Shown: in pieces, positions 17,556 through 27,711 of the stretch
How the letters are laid out: each line of letters starts with the position of its first letter
How positions within the stretch are numbered: position 1 is the first letter of the stretch
Source: Streptococcus sp. 29896
Lineage (GTDB): Bacteria > Bacillota > Bacilli > Lactobacillales > Streptococcaceae
Reading direction: 5' to 3'
DNA: 64,000 bases
NCBI RefSeq assembly: GCF_032594915.1
Contig: NZ_CP118733.1
Span: 1,612,001-1,676,000 of the forward strand
Translations under genes and position numbers: made by a program
Notes under the pieces: generated by a model
The model's input: only the letters and a program-made list of their open reading frames with translations
Database searches by the model: none
Told to the model about the DNA's origin: nothing

Positions 17556-18248
17556 CTAGCGATGGTTGATTTTTTTCGTAAGGAAATCACCAACAAACTG
17601 AATGACGAAGATCATCACCAAGATGAGAATAGTCGCCACCAAGGTAACGTCATCTGCGAAGCGATTGTAACCATAGGAAATCGCTACGTTTCCTAAACCA
17701 CCTGAACCAATCGCTCCTGCCATGGCTGTATAACCAACGAGGGAAATCAAGGTCAAGGTTGTCACACGGATGATATCTGGAAGACCTTCGCGCAAGTAAA
17801 CCCCAATAATATCTGGAATGGTTGCCCCAGAAGCCTGAGCCGCCTCAATCACGCCACGGTCCAGTTCTGATAAGACAACTTGGATTTGGCGAGCATAAAA
17901 TGGAAAGACTGATAAGGCCAAAGGAACCAAGGCTGCCTTGGCACCAATACCTGTCCCCACAATAGCACGTGTTACAGGGTTCAAGAAAGCCAATAAGATG
18001 ATAAATGGAATCGCACGAAAGAGCGATGCAACCTTATCTAAAATCCAAAAGACATACTTATTTTCCAAAACACCTCTTGGGGCTGTAAGGACCAACAAAA
18101 GTCCTGTAATCAAGCCCAATAGTCCACCAAATAAGAAAGACCAACCCGTCATGTAGATGGTCGCATTAATAGCTGTCAACCAACCTGTTTGCGTATCCCA
18201 TCCCATTCTATATACATTGGGCATATAAGTTTCAATCCATTCTAACAT
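17556..18248 (-). CDS. metI: Methionine ABC transporter permease
   Basis: Inner-membrane permease of the MetNIQ D/L-methionine importer, 230 aa, with five hydrophobic segments. The cytoplasmic coupling loop with the EAA motif is visible ([20 protein letters not shown] near residue 135). It overlaps the start of its upstream neighbour metN by a few bases and ends the operon. It should pair with the MetN ATPase inside and accept substrate from the MetQ lipoprotein outside. Confidence 0.94.
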   Translation of the reverse strand: MLEWIETYMPNVYRMGWDTQTGWLTAINATIYMTGWSFLFGGLLGLITGLLLVLTAPRGVLENKYVFWILDKVASLFRAIPFIILLAFLNPVTRAIVGTGIGAKAALVPLALSVFPFYARQIQVVLSELDRGVIEAAQASGATIPDIIGVYLREGLPDIIRVTTLTLISLVGYTAMAGAIGSGGLGNVAISYGYNRFADDVTLVATILILVMIFVIQFVGDFLTKKINHR

Positions 18249-19312
18249 GGCTGCTCTCCTTTCAAAATCGTTACTTCAACATGGGCTTCCGTTACAGCTT
18301 CAAGTGCTCGGTGGATATTGCCAGGCTCTCCTGACAAAATCAAGACCATTTCACCAACTGGCGTGTGGTCCAAGATTTCAATATTTCCATAAAGGATATT
18401 GGAAGAAACCTGATAAAACTTATAGAGATCATTGACAATAGCTGTATCTGTGCTAGCACCTGAATACTTGAGTTGTACCAATAGGCTGTTCTCTGGCAAG
18501 TTTTGCACAATTCCCTGTTGGTAAATCTTCACCAAGGCCTCATCAATTCCTGTTGCTGTTTTGATAAAATCTTGGGTCAATTCTTCTTTTGGATGCGAGA
18601 AGATTTCAAGGACAGAGCCTTCTTCAATCAAGCGACCATCCTGCATAACAGCCACACGATTGGCAATATCTTTGACAATCTGCATTTCATGGGTAATCAA
18701 AACAATAGTCAAGCCAAGTTTTTCATTCAACTCCTGCAAGAGAGCCAGAATTTGCTTGGTTGTACGAGGGTCCAAGGCAGAGGTTGATTCATCTGAAATC
18801 AAGATTTTCGGATCATTTGCTAAGGCACGCGCAATAGCTACCCGTTGTTTCTGACCACCTGACAATTGGGCAGGGTAGTTTTCAGCTCTATCTGCCAATC
18901 CCACCAATTCCAAGAGACGGTTGACTTTTTCTGCCTTCTCTTCCTTGCTCAATCCAGAATGTTTCAGGGCAAAGGCAACGTTTTCTGCTGCCGTCATTTG
19001 TGCCATCAGATTAAAATGCTGGAAAATCATACCGATATCACGGCGTTTTTCCCGTAATTGAGCAGGGCTCAAGGTTACTTTTCCTTGGTCAAAAATCACA
19101 TCATCATCGATGGTAATCGTTCCAGCCGTTGGCACTTGCAAGAGATTGATGACACGAACCAGGGTTGACTTACCAGCCCCCGAATAGCCCACGATGCCAT
19201 AAATATCTCCCTGATTAATATGGATGCTGACATCCTTGACCGCTGTAATCTCCCGTTTTTTCTGACGGAAGGTCACATCAATATTGTCTAATTTAATGAT
19301 TTCCTTACTCAT
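18242..19312 (-). CDS. metN: Methionine ABC transporter ATP-binding protein
   Basis: ATPase of the MetNIQ importer, 356 aa. The Walker A is GYSGAGKST near residue 42, the ABC signature is [15 protein letters not shown] near 150, and the Walker B is ILISDE just after it. Beyond residue 260 comes the C-terminal NIL (ACT-like) domain that binds methionine and inhibits transport in the E. coli protein. Overlaps at both ends with metI and the M20 peptidase gene show tight operon packing. Confidence 0.95.
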   Translation of the reverse strand: MSKEIIKLDNIDVTFRQKKREITAVKDVSIHINQGDIYGIVGYSGAGKSTLVRVINLLQVPTAGTITIDDDVIFDQGKVTLSPAQLREKRRDIGMIFQHFNLMAQMTAAENVAFALKHSGLSKEEKAEKVNRLLELVGLADRAENYPAQLSGGQKQRVAIARALANDPKILISDESTSALDPRTTKQILALLQELNEKLGLTIVLITHEMQIVKDIANRVAVMQDGRLIEEGSVLEIFSHPKEELTQDFIKTATGIDEALVKIYQQGIVQNLPENSLLVQLKYSGASTDTAIVNDLYKFYQVSSNILYGNIEILDHTPVGEMVLILSGEPGNIHRALEAVTEAHVEVTILKGEQPC

Positions 19313-20681
19313 ACGCTTTAATCAACTCCTCAATTAATTCAACATGTGCAATGTAGTCTGCAATCTTCACATTTTCATCACCTGCATGGTCTCGACTACC
19401 CTCATGTCCCAAACCAAATCCAGCAATGGGAACACCTAAGGCATGAAAGACTGTATGCATGGGACCTGTACCAGGTGAGGTCGGCAGTACCGACACCCCC
19501 TGGGGATAAAAAGACTTAGCCAAATCGATGACCTTTACAATGGCAGGTGCAGACATATCCGAACGGTAGGATTCTTCCCCTAGGGTAAATGCTACCTCAA
19601 CTTGGTCAAATCCTTGATCTGCCAGATAGGTACGAATAGCACTTAAAACGCCATCAGGCGTCAAACCTGGAACCAGACGAACCTCCATCTTGGCACTAGC
19701 ATTGGCAGGAATGATGGTCTTGACTCCCTGCCCCTGATAGCCTGTGGACAAACCTTCAATGGTAATAGATGGTTCAAAATACAATCGTTTCAAAAGTTCT
19801 CTGCGTTCCTGACGCAAGAGCGGTAAACTTAAACCATAAATTTCTTTCAAACTATCTGCATTGACCAAGGCATATTCCTCTACCAAGGCCATTTCACGCT
19901 CGTTAGGTTCTTGGACCTTATCATAAATCCCTGGAACCTTGATACGACCGTCTGATTCACGTAGACTAGAAATAGCTTGCAACAAGTACCAGGCTGCCGA
20001 GTCAATTACCCCACTAAAGGAGGAATGAATATCCAAATCAGCACTCTTGACAGAGACATCAAAGGTCACGATCCCCTTGTTCCCACCAGCGATTTCCAAT
20101 TGGTCCTTCTTATTACGGATACCTTGTTCCCAGACCAAGAGTTCTGCCTGACTAAGCTGGTCCTTGTATTTGACCAGATACTTGTCCAAATCCACCGAAG
20201 CAGACTCCTCAGCTCCTTCCATGATAAAGATAATATGAACTGGAAGGCTGCCATGCTGGGCCAAGTATTTTTTGACAGCAGATAGGCGAGCTACAATGTG
20301 TCCCTTATCATCATCCACCCCGCGACCGTACATACTGTCTTCAGTCAGGGTTAATTCAAAAGGCTGGCCTTTGAGCCAGATTTGGTCGCTGTCGGCTGGA
20401 ACCGTATCGTAGTGGTTGTAGAAAATAATGGTTTTGGCTTCAGGATTATCTGCTTCAAATCTCGCCAAGACAAAAGGTGCTGCGAATGACTTATCAACCA
20501 AGACATTGGCTCCTGCTTCTTCAAATACCTCTTGAAGATAATCAGCCACCTCTTCCAGACCAATTTGTTGGGCAAAAATCGATTTTTTACCAATCAAGGC
20601 CTTCAGATGCTCCAAATCCTGCTGGACAATGGCATCCTGCCAAAATTTTTCAATTTGTTCTTTTTCTGACAAAAATGCCAT
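19305..20681 (-). CDS. M20 family metallopeptidase in the methionine uptake operon
   Basis: Zinc-dependent exopeptidase of the M20/ArgE/DapE family, 458 aa from the chosen ATG, which has GAGAGGAAAG upstream; a longer frame begins at 20723 but has no ribosome site. Metal ligands and catalytic residues can be placed: His in YNHYDTVPA, Asp in [10 protein letters not shown], the Glu pair in MEGAEES, and the late His in [13 protein letters not shown] dimerisation domain lies between residues about 200 and 320. Its place between metQ and metN suggests it releases methionine from imported dipeptides or N-blocked forms; the substrate is inferred. Confidence 0.88.
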   Translation of the reverse strand: MAFLSEKEQIEKFWQDAIVQQDLEHLKALIGKKSIFAQQIGLEEVADYLQEVFEEAGANVLVDKSFAAPFVLARFEADNPEAKTIIFYNHYDTVPADSDQIWLKGQPFELTLTEDSMYGRGVDDDKGHIVARLSAVKKYLAQHGSLPVHIIFIMEGAEESASVDLDKYLVKYKDQLSQAELLVWEQGIRNKKDQLEIAGGNKGIVTFDVSVKSADLDIHSSFSGVIDSAAWYLLQAISSLRESDGRIKVPGIYDKVQEPNEREMALVEEYALVNADSLKEIYGLSLPLLRQERRELLKRLYFEPSITIEGLSTGYQGQGVKTIIPANASAKMEVRLVPGLTPDGVLSAIRTYLADQGFDQVEVAFTLGEESYRSDMSAPAIVKVIDLAKSFYPQGVSVLPTSPGTGPMHTVFHALGVPIAGFGLGHEGSRDHAGDENVKIADYIAHVELIEELIKAYE

Positions 20682-20710
20682 TTTGACTTTCCTCTCTAAA
20701 AACAGGAATA

Positions 20711-20736
20711 GAAGCTGAAACACATGTATCAGCTTC
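20711..20736 (-). terminator. Intercistronic hairpin after metQ
   Basis: Inverted repeat GAAGCTGA (20711-20718) / TCAGCTTC (20729-20736) between metQ and the M20 peptidase gene. It may partly terminate transcripts or protect the metQ 3' end, giving more binding protein than transporter. Confidence 0.5.
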
Positions 20737-20759
20737 CTCTACTCCCTATCTATAAACTA

Positions 20760-21644
20760 TTATTCTGCTGAAACTTCATCCCAGATAGCGAAATCTGTTT
20801 GATTTGAAGCACGTTCGATGATTTCTGCAACTTCATCCGTGTTATAGGCTGCAATCAAAGTTTTAATTGCATCAGCCTTGTCAGATTCTTCCCAACCGTT
20901 TTGCGCTGCAATAACGTTGTACCAAACTTCAGTGTCTGCACCTTTTTGCTCGATGTAGAGGGCTTTAGAAGTATCAAGACCTGCTTCTTGTGCATAGTTG
21001 TTGTTGATAACTGCACCGTCAACTGACTCAAGTGAGCGAACTGTTTGGCTTGCATCCAATTCTGTAATAGTGATGTTCTTTGGATTTGAAGTGATGTGTG
21101 AAAGTGTTGCCAATTCGCCATCTGCAACATCCAACTCGATCAAACCTGCTGACTCAAGCAAGAAGAGGGCACGGCTTTCGTTTGTTGCATCGTTTGGAAC
21201 GGCAATTTCTGCACCTTCTGGAATATCTTCAATAGAAGTATACTTATCTTTACCACCTTCAACACCAGAGTAGAAGCGGATTGGGCTGTACAATGTGTAA
21301 CCAGCTACTTGCAAGTCACCACCGTTTTCAGTGTTCCAGTTGTTCAAGAAGTAAATATGTTGGAAGGCATTGACATCCACATCTCCTTCAGCCAAAGCCT
21401 TGTTTGGTTGTGAGTAATCTGTGAACTCTGTCAACTCAACTGTTACACCCTCAGCTGCTGCCAACTCCGTTACCTTGTCCCAAACTTCTGTCGTATAGGC
21501 ATTACGTGTCATAATCCCCACTTTTACAGTTGTTGTGTCTGCAGAAGACTCCGTTGTTGTTGAAGAACTTGAACTGCACGCCGCCAAAAGACCTAGTGAG
21601 AGAGCAGCTGTTGCTGCAAGACCAAAAATTTTCTTTAATTTCAT
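20760..21644 (-). CDS. metQ: Methionine-binding lipoprotein
   Basis: Substrate-binding lipoprotein of the MetNIQ importer, 294 aa. A signal sequence (KKIFGLAATAALSLGLLAAC) ends in a lipobox with Cys at about residue 23, followed by a Ser/Thr-rich linker. The mature NlpA-type domain contains VKVGIMTRNAYTTEVWDKV and VNAFQHIYFLNNWN, which are typical of MetQ. It is the first gene of the metQ-M20-metN-metI operon and has a candidate Met-box about 85 bases upstream. Confidence 0.94.
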   Translation of the reverse strand: MKLKKIFGLAATAALSLGLLAACSSSSSTTTESSADTTTVKVGIMTRNAYTTEVWDKVTELAAAEGVTVELTEFTDYSQPNKALAEGDVDVNAFQHIYFLNNWNTENGGDLQVAGYTLYSPIRFYSGVEGGKDKYTSIEDIPEGAEIAVPNDATNESRALFLLESAGLIELDVADGELATLSHITSNPKNITITELDASQTVRSLESVDGAVINNNYAQEAGLDTSKALYIEQKGADTEVWYNVIAAQNGWEESDKADAIKTLIAAYNTDEVAEIIERASNQTDFAIWDEVSAE

Positions 21645-21726
21645 GTTGTATATCTCCTTAATTTGAACTATCCCTATCTTACCACAGGGAAAGCAATCTG
21701 GCTATTAGACTTTTTTTATGCTCAGA

Positions 21727-21743
21727 TATAAGAAAAAACTATA
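21727..21743. promoter_or_regulatory. Candidate Met-box (MtaR/MetR site) upstream of metQ
   Basis: The 17-base site TATAAGAAAAAACTATA matches 13 of 17 positions of the streptococcal Met-box TATAGTTTSAAACTATA as I remember it, including both outer arms. The placement upstream of metQ fits. Confidence 0.6.
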
Positions 21744-21873
21744 ACAAACATATTATTGGTTATTAGTTTTGAACCATTTGTATATAGATACGGACAGAAT
21801 AGCCCAAACTCCCAAATATTCTACCAAGCAGCTCCAAATGAAAAATGAACAAAAAAGCACCGAACTGGTGCTT

Positions 21874-22563
21874 TTATAATTGTTCCACTAAATAACGAAA
21901 GAGTTGGCGTGAGCGTTCGCATTCTTGCCACAGAAATTCTGGGTGCCATTGAATCCCCAGCAGTGAAGCCCCTTTTCGACTTTCAAAAGCTTCAATCGTT
22001 CCATCTCTTGGATCATGGGCAGTAGCTACCAAGCCTGGTGCCAAATCCTTGATGCTCTGACGATGGAAAGAGTTGATCTGACTGCCTTGGTCAAATAGCT
22101 GACCAACACGACTGTGAGGTTTGATACGAAGACTATGCGAAGTTCCAGCATACCCATCTTGCCAGTGATCCTCAATAGCCTGATGGAGACTACCACCAAG
22201 GGCGACATTTAAAAGTTGCATGCCTCGGCACACTGCAAAAATCGGTTTGTTTTGCTTCAAAGCCTCTCGAATCAGAGCCAATTCAAACTCATCACGCGCC
22301 AATAAATAGTCATCACTTTCAATCGACTTTTCTTCTCCATAGAAACGAGGATCCACATGCTGACCACCCGACAAAATTAATTTATCAATCATAGTCACGT
22401 AGTCTCTGGCCTGGGAAACCTCTCCCATGGGGATGACAATAGGCAATCCACCCGCGTCGCTAACACCTTGAGCCAATTCGCTTGCGACGGTAACATAAGT
22501 CATGCCTGTCTGACCAGGAATATGCTTTTCATTTCCAGTAATTCCTACAAGAACTTTTGCCAT
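21874..22563 (-). CDS. Peptidase C26 / gamma-glutamyl-GABA hydrolase-like class I amidotransferase
   Basis: Cytosolic hydrolase of the class I glutamine amidotransferase fold, 229 aa from the ATG that has AAAGGTGG in front; a GTG-type extension to 22605 is unlikely. The nucleophile is Cys in FAVCRGMQLLNV near residue 95, and the catalytic His and Glu are in QWHPEF near 210. SGGQHVDPRFYGEE near 65 is typical of the PuuD/C26 subgroup. It may cleave gamma-glutamyl bonds; the natural substrate is unknown. A promoter TTTACA-17-TAGAAT lies at 22596-22624 on the minus strand. Confidence 0.85.
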   Translation of the reverse strand: MAKVLVGITGNEKHIPGQTGMTYVTVASELAQGVSDAGGLPIVIPMGEVSQARDYVTMIDKLILSGGQHVDPRFYGEEKSIESDDYLLARDEFELALIREALKQNKPIFAVCRGMQLLNVALGGSLHQAIEDHWQDGYAGTSHSLRIKPHSRVGQLFDQGSQINSFHRQSIKDLAPGLVATAHDPRDGTIEAFESRKGASLLGIQWHPEFLWQECERSRQLFRYLVEQL

Positions 22564-22605
22564 ACAGGCACCACCTTTCGACCTACTTGAACAACATTCT
22601 ACCAT

Positions 22606-22980
22606 GTCCCTCTATTCTTGTAAAATAGAGATCTTTTATCAGGACTTTAAGAATTTTTATCAGTCACATACCTAGATTGAACATGCACTGCAAGCTGATG
22701 AAATCAACTGGATACAACAAATCCAAAGAAAGAATGATTTTTAGCATTTTCATTTGGTTCTTCTTGTTAAACAGTTGAGTTATTGCTGCTGCATTTTTTA
22801 CATGGAACCAATATATAAAGTTTATGACCTCTTAAAAAAATTTTTATAAGAACCTAACTCGACTCCAATTTTTCAACATCGAAAATATGACTCAAAAAAC
22901 CGACAACAAAATAGTAGAAAACTCAAATATCTAATTGTTTTATTTGTAAAACTATAACTACGACTGCATTGGATCACTAG
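22606..22980. other. Intergenic stretch before metE without a recognisable gene
   Basis: Nearly 490 bases separate the C26 gene from metE. I see no open frame with coding character. The left edge has a 7-base inverted repeat CTCTATT/AATAGAG (22610-22630) beside the C26 promoter; a half Met-box AAACTATA occurs near 22949-22956. The rest is AT-rich without a convincing structure. Confidence 0.6.
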
Positions 22981-22994
22981 ATAAGAATGATTGG

Positions 22995-23011
22995 TATAGT
23001 TTTTGACTATA
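22995..23011 (+). promoter_or_regulatory. Met-box (MtaR/MetR site) upstream of metE
   Basis: TATAGTTTTTGACTATA, a 17-base near-palindrome differing from the streptococcal consensus TATAGTTTSAAACTATA only in the centre. It lies about 80 bases before metE, the usual activator position for a LysR-type regulator such as MtaR. Confidence 0.8.
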
Positions 23012-23092
23012 TACTTCCTTATTTATTTTCAATTATACAGACCTGAATGTTTTTGTTAGGATAAAGGGGTAGAATATTTTGGAGGATCGAAC

Positions 23093-25342
23093 ATGACAAC
23101 AACTATTATCGGATTTCCCCGTATCGGCGAACACCGCCAATTAAAATTTATCACTGAAAAATACTTTAGAAACGAAATTCCGCAAGAAGAGCTTTTAGCG
23201 GCAGCAAAGGACCTGCGTGCCAAGCACTGGACTATTGTTAAAGAAGTCGGCATTACTGAAATCCCAAGCAATGACTTCTCACACTATGACAATGTTTTGG
23301 ATGCAGCTGTTCTCTTCAATATCGTACCAAAAGCAGTTCAGGACCTGGACTTGACTGATCTTGAAAAATACTTCGCTTTGGCGCGTGGCTATCAAGGAGA
23401 CAAGGGTGATGTTCGTGCTAGACCAATGAAAAAATGGTTCAACACCAACTACCACTATATCGTTCCAGCTATTGAAAAAGACACAGAAATCAAACTAGCT
23501 GGTCACAAGATTTTCGACGAATTCCAAGAAGCAAAGGATCTGGGAATTACTACTCGTCCAGTCCTTATTGGTCCATTCACCCTCTTACAATTAACTGATT
23601 TTGAAGAAGGTGTGAAAGCTGAAGATGTAGCAGATAGCTTGGTTGCTGCCTACGGACAAGTATTTGCAAAATTGGCAGAACTTGGCGCTGAAAAAATCCA
23701 GTTAGACGAACCTAGCTTGGTCAAGGATTTGACTGCTGAAGAAAAAGCCCTTTTCTTAAACATCTACCAAACACTCTTGACAAATAAGAAAGGCTTACAA
23801 GTCCTTATCCAAACCTACTTCGGAGATGTGCGTGATATTTACACAGAATTAACAAACCTACCAGTCGATGCCATCGGTCTTGACTTTGTTGAAGGTAAGG
23901 AAACGGCTGCACTTGTAGCAACGGGCTTCCCGGCTGATAAGACCCTCTACGCTGGTATCGTCAACGGTAAAAACATCTGGCGTAACAACTATGAAAAGAG
24001 CTTGGCTGTCTTGGAGGCTATCCCAGCTGAAAATATCGTTCTAACAACTTCTTGTTCCCTTCTTCATGTACCATTTACTACAGCTAATGAAGAATTTGAA
24101 CCTGCTATCCTCAATCACTTTGCCTTTGCGGTTGAAAAATTGAGCGAATTGCGTGATTTGGATGCTATTCGTAATGGTCAAGGAGAATCTGCTCTCATAG
24201 CCAACAAGGAACTCTTTGCCCTTGAGCGTGTTGGTCGTGATGCAGACCTTGCAGACCGCTTGGCAGGTTTGACAGATGCAGACTACACTCGTCTTCCAGT
24301 CTTTGCGGAACGTGAAGCTATCCAGCGCGAAAAATTGAACTTGCCACTACTTCCAACCACTACTATCGGTTCTTTCCCTCAAACCAAGGACGTCCGCAGC
24401 ACTCGCTTAGCCTTCCGCCGTGGCGAAATTACCGAAGCAGAATACGATTCCTTTGTTGAATCTCGGACGGATGAGTGGATTAAGTGGCAGGAAGAAGTTG
24501 ACTTCGATGTACTGGTTCACGGTGAATTTGAACGCAACGACATGGTTGAATACTTCGGTGAAAACCTATCTGGCTACCTCTTCAGTAAAAACGGTTGGGT
24601 CCAATCTTATGGACTTCGTGGAGTAAAACCACCAATCATCTGGGGCGATGTTACTCGCTTGAACCCAATTACTGTTAAATGGTCTAGCTATGCTCAAAGC
24701 CGTACCAATAAACCAGTCAAAGGGATGTTGACAGGACCTGTAACCATCCTCAACTGGTCCTTCCCACGTGAAGACATCTCTATCAAGGAATCAACTCTTC
24801 AAATCGCTCTTGCTATCAAGGAAGAAGTTCTCGACCTTGAAGCAGCAGGTATCAAGATTATCCAAATCGACGAAGCAGCCCTTCGTGAAAAATTACCACT
24901 CCGTCGTAGTGACTGGTACAGCGAGTACCTTGACTGGGCAATTCCTGCCTTCCGTTTGGTACACTCAACTGTTGCGCCAGATACACAAATCCACACACAC
25001 ATGTGCTATAGCGAATTTACAGATATTATTCCAGCCATCGACAACATGGATGCGGATGTGATTTCCTTTGAAGCTAGCCGTTCTAATCTCGTGATTCTAG
25101 ATGAACTCAAGGCCAAGAACTTCCAAACTCAGGTAGGCCCTGGTGTCTATGACATCCACTCTCCACGAGTACCTGCAGTTGAGGAGATTTCACAAACTAT
25201 TCAGGCCATTCTTTCAAAAGTACCAAAAGAAAAAGTCTGGATCAACCCAGACTGCGGTCTAAAAACTCGTGGTGAATCAGAAACCAAAGCTAGCCTTATC
25301 CACTTGACCCAAGCAGCCAAGGCAGCCAGAAAGGAACTCTAA
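23093..25342 (+). CDS. metE: Cobalamin-independent methionine synthase
   Basis: 5-methyltetrahydropteroyltriglutamate-homocysteine methyltransferase, 749 aa, full length. It transfers the methyl group from methyl-tetrahydrofolate polyglutamate to homocysteine. The N-terminal half ([16 protein letters not shown]) and the catalytic C-terminal half ([16 protein letters not shown] from about residue 420) are both intact. Zinc ligands are His and Cys in [10 protein letters not shown] near 635 and Cys in NPDCGLKTR near 720. A ribosome site GGAGG precedes the ATG. metF follows 3 bases later and supplies the methyl donor. Confidence 0.97.
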   Translation: MTTTIIGFPRIGEHRQLKFITEKYFRNEIPQEELLAAAKDLRAKHWTIVKEVGITEIPSNDFSHYDNVLDAAVLFNIVPKAVQDLDLTDLEKYFALARGYQGDKGDVRARPMKKWFNTNYHYIVPAIEKDTEIKLAGHKIFDEFQEAKDLGITTRPVLIGPFTLLQLTDFEEGVKAEDVADSLVAAYGQVFAKLAELGAEKIQLDEPSLVKDLTAEEKALFLNIYQTLLTNKKGLQVLIQTYFGDVRDIYTELTNLPVDAIGLDFVEGKETAALVATGFPADKTLYAGIVNGKNIWRNNYEKSLAVLEAIPAENIVLTTSCSLLHVPFTTANEEFEPAILNHFAFAVEKLSELRDLDAIRNGQGESALIANKELFALERVGRDADLADRLAGLTDADYTRLPVFAEREAIQREKLNLPLLPTTTIGSFPQTKDVRSTRLAFRRGEITEAEYDSFVESRTDEWIKWQEEVDFDVLVHGEFERNDMVEYFGENLSGYLFSKNGWVQSYGLRGVKPPIIWGDVTRLNPITVKWSSYAQSRTNKPVKGMLTGPVTILNWSFPREDISIKESTLQIALAIKEEVLDLEAAGIKIIQIDEAALREKLPLRRSDWYSEYLDWAIPAFRLVHSTVAPDTQIHTHMCYSEFTDIIPAIDNMDADVISFEASRSNLVILDELKAKNFQTQVGPGVYDIHSPRVPAVEEISQTIQAILSKVPKEKVWINPDCGLKTRGESETKASLIHLTQAAKAARKEL

Positions 25343-25345
25343 TCT

Positions 25346-26206
25346 ATGACTGGTCAAGCCCCAAGTCTCTCTTTTGAAATTTTTCCTCCAAAACCAGAAG
25401 TAGGCAATGAAAAGATTCTCCAAGCACTTAGAGAAATGCAAGGCTTGGCCCCTCATTTTATCAGCGTCACTTGTAGCAATAATAACTTAAACGTCGAAGA
25501 AACAACCGTTCGCCTATCGGACTATGTTCGCAATGACTTACAAGTACCGACCATTGCCCATCTACCGGCAGCCTATCTGACAAAAGAAAAAGTTAGCTCT
25601 GTTCTTCAGTCCTTGGACCGCATTGGTGTACAAAGGATTTTGGCACTGCGTGGTGACATTATCCAAGGTCTCCCTCCTAAGGAAGATTTTCGGTATGCGA
25701 CTGATTTGATTTCCTTCATTAAGGAAGAAGCTCCGCATTTTGACATTATCGGAGCCTGCTATCCTGAAGGCCATCCAGAGTCAGGAAGTGCTGTTGCGGA
25801 TATTAAAAATTTGAAAAAGAAGGTGGATGCTGGCTGTTCCAGTCTTGTAACCCAACTCTTTTTCGACAACGATGTTTTCTATGATTTTCAAGAGAAATGC
25901 TATCTAGCTGATATCGAAGTGCCGATTATCGCAGGAATCATGCCTATCATCAACAGGAATCAGGCACTTCGACTCTTGAAAACCTGTGAGAATATCCGTC
26001 TCCCACGCAAGTTCAAAGCCATTTTGGAAAAATACGAACACCAACCTGAGTCCTTGCGTGCAGCAGGCCTTGCCTATGCCGTTGACCAAATTGTTGATTT
26101 GGTCACCAATGATGTCGCTGGTGTCCACCTCTATACCATGAACAAGGCAGAGACCGCTAGATATATCCATCAAGCAACCCACTCCCTCTTTAGACACTTT
26201 GGTTAA
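25346..26206 (+). CDS. metF: Methylenetetrahydrofolate reductase
   Basis: Flavoenzyme of 286 aa that reduces 5,10-methylene-tetrahydrofolate to 5-methyl-tetrahydrofolate. LSFEIFPPKPEVGNEK near the N-terminus holds the catalytic Glu, ALRGDI near residue 95 and GACYPEGHPES near 130 are FAD/folate-site motifs. It is translationally close to metE (3-base gap) and forms the methionine-synthesis operon with it, presumably under the same Met-box control. A strong hairpin terminator follows directly. Confidence 0.95.
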   Translation: MTGQAPSLSFEIFPPKPEVGNEKILQALREMQGLAPHFISVTCSNNNLNVEETTVRLSDYVRNDLQVPTIAHLPAAYLTKEKVSSVLQSLDRIGVQRILALRGDIIQGLPPKEDFRYATDLISFIKEEAPHFDIIGACYPEGHPESGSAVADIKNLKKKVDAGCSSLVTQLFFDNDVFYDFQEKCYLADIEVPIIAGIMPIINRNQALRLLKTCENIRLPRKFKAILEKYEHQPESLRAAGLAYAVDQIVDLVTNDVAGVHLYTMNKAETARYIHQATHSLFRHFG

Positions 26207-26207
26207 A

Positions 26208-26236
26208 TCATCACCGCCACTCGCGGTGATTTTTTT
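26208..26236 (+). terminator. metEF terminator
   Basis: ATCACCGC / GCGGTGAT stem with a short CACTC-type loop, followed by a run of Ts, directly after the metF stop. Confidence 0.88.
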
Positions 26237-26289
26237 CTTGCTTAAGTTTGAATACCTACGCTTTGAGGAAAAAGAATCGGTTCCCAACC

Positions 26290-26512
26290 CCTCACTTTTA
26301 TTTTTCTCGGTTCAGACTGAAACAGTTTGCTGAACTGTCTCACTCTCCCAGACTGTTGGTTATAAAAAACTGCCTGCCGGCAGTTCTTATCTCCAAACTT
26401 TTAGTATAAAAAAGTGCTACCCTATTTTTAGATAAAAAGAAAACCAGCTGCCGCTGGTTCTCATCTCCAACCTTTTAAGCCAAAAATTGTCCTCATGGAC
26501 AATTTTTGTTGC
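26290..26512. repeat. Hairpin repeats between metF and yebC
   Basis: The gap of about 300 bases holds two related units, each a hairpin (AACTGCctgccGGCAGTT near 26370 and AACCAGctgccGCTGGTT near 26440) followed by a shared tail resembling TCATCTCCAACCTTTTA. A last hairpin AAAATTGTCC/GGACAATTTT (about 26486-26508) abuts the yebC stop and is probably its minus-strand terminator. No gene is visible here. Confidence 0.55.
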
Positions 26513-27229
26513 TTAAAAGCCATCTACATTCGTGTAGATTTTTTGGACGTCTTCGTCGTCTTCGAGGGCATCGTAGAGTTTTTCAAATGTTGCGAGGTCA
26601 TCGCCTTCAAGTGATACTTCTGATTGTGGAATCATTTCAAGTTCAGTAACGTTGAACTCTTGAATTCCTGATTCTTTGAGTGCCACGATTGCCTTGTGCA
26701 AATCCGTTGGAGCTGTATAGACAGTGATTGTGCCGTCTTCTGCTTCTACATCATCGACTTCAACATCTGCTTCTAAGAGCAATTCGAAGATGGCATCTGC
26801 ATCATCACCAGCAAATACAACCACACCTTTTTTATCAAACATGAATGATACGGAACCAGATGCACCCATGTTTCCACCGTTTTTACCAAAGGCAGAGCGA
26901 ACATTGGCTGCGGTACGGTTTACGTTTGATGTCAAGGTATCAACGATAATCATAGAACCATTTGGTCCAAAGCCTTCGTAACGACCTTCCACGAAGGTTT
27001 CATCTGTGTTTCCTTTTGCCTTGTCAATGGCCTTGTCAATGATGTGTTTTGGAACCTGCGCTTGCTTAGCACGGTCGATAACAAATTTCAGCGCTGAGTT
27101 TGTTTCTGGATCTGGGTCACCCTTTTTCGCTGCTACATAGATTTCAACACCAAATTTGGCGTAAACTTTTGAGTTAGCACCGTCTTTTGCGGTTTTCTTG
27201 GCTACAATATTGGCCCATTTACGTCCCAT
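26513..27229 (-). CDS. YebC/PmpR family protein
   Basis: YebC/TACO1-family protein of 238 aa, full length. Typical segments are [27 protein letters not shown] at the N-terminus and [21 protein letters not shown] near residue 85. Family members have been described as transcriptional regulators, and more recent work links them to relief of ribosome stalling at proline stretches, so the precise role is open. MGRKWANI... rather than the AGHSKW... start places it in the shorter-loop Gram-positive subgroup. It stands alone with GGAGG before the ATG (CCCATGGGGAACC region). Confidence 0.9.
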   Translation of the reverse strand: MGRKWANIVAKKTAKDGANSKVYAKFGVEIYVAAKKGDPDPETNSALKFVIDRAKQAQVPKHIIDKAIDKAKGNTDETFVEGRYEGFGPNGSMIIVDTLTSNVNRTAANVRSAFGKNGGNMGASGSVSFMFDKKGVVVFAGDDADAIFELLLEADVEVDDVEAEDGTITVYTAPTDLHKAIVALKESGIQEFNVTELEMIPQSEVSLEGDDLATFEKLYDALEDDEDVQKIYTNVDGF

Positions 27230-27310
27230 GGGGAACCTCCTACATTTTATAAAATCGCTTTATTATACCATAAATGGTAAGGATTGAGAAGATTTTTAAA
27301 ATCTTCTTCA

Positions 27311-27347
27311 CTATACAGTTGACATGTATAGTTTTCCGATATATAAT
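27311..27347 (+). promoter_or_regulatory. padR promoter with overlapping operator
   Basis: Consensus -35 TTGACA (27319-27324), 17-base spacer and -10 TATAAT (27342-27347). An inverted repeat CTATAC (27311-27316) / GTATAG (27326-27331) straddles the -35, an arrangement suited to autorepression by the PadR protein. Confidence 0.72.
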
Positions 27348-27389
27348 ATATAGCACAACTGTACATTTGAACTACATAGGAGAAGCCAA

Positions 27390-27701
27390 ATGAAAAGGAA
27401 CAAGCACCTCCCCCTAACGGAGACAACTTACTATATTCTATTAGCCCTCTTGGAACCTGCCCATGGCTACCATATCATGCAAAAAGTAGAGGATATGAGT
27501 GATGGTGATGTGAAAATCGCTGCAGGAACCATGTATGGAGCGATTGAGAATCTTTTGAAACTAAAATGGATTTGTTCCGTTCCAAGTTCCGATAAAAGAA
27601 GAAAAGTCTATCAAGTAACAGCAACGGGACAAGAGATTATTAAACTGGAAACACAGCGTATTCAAAAACTACATCATATTGCCAAAGAATTAGGTTTTTA
27701 A
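27390..27701 (+). CDS. PadR family transcriptional regulator
   Basis: Winged-helix repressor of 103 aa in the PadR-s1 class. LTETTYYILLALLEPAHGYHIMQKVEDM forms helices one to three, GTMYGAIENLLKLKWI the recognition helix, and RRKVYQVTATGQEII the wing; the C-terminal helix is the dimer arm. It is followed 10 bases later by a DUF2812 membrane protein, the usual partner. The effector is unknown but PadR/DUF2812 pairs usually respond to membrane-active compounds or envelope stress. Its promoter has a candidate self-operator. Confidence 0.92.
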   Translation: MKRNKHLPLTETTYYILLALLEPAHGYHIMQKVEDMSDGDVKIAAGTMYGAIENLLKLKWICSVPSSDKRRKVYQVTATGQEIIKLETQRIQKLHHIAKELGF

Positions 27702-27711
27702 GGAGGAAGCC

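Noticed and set aside
22606-23092. Possible S-box riboswitch or small gene before metE
   Set aside because: No S-box core elements and no open frame with coding character; a Met-box explains the control.
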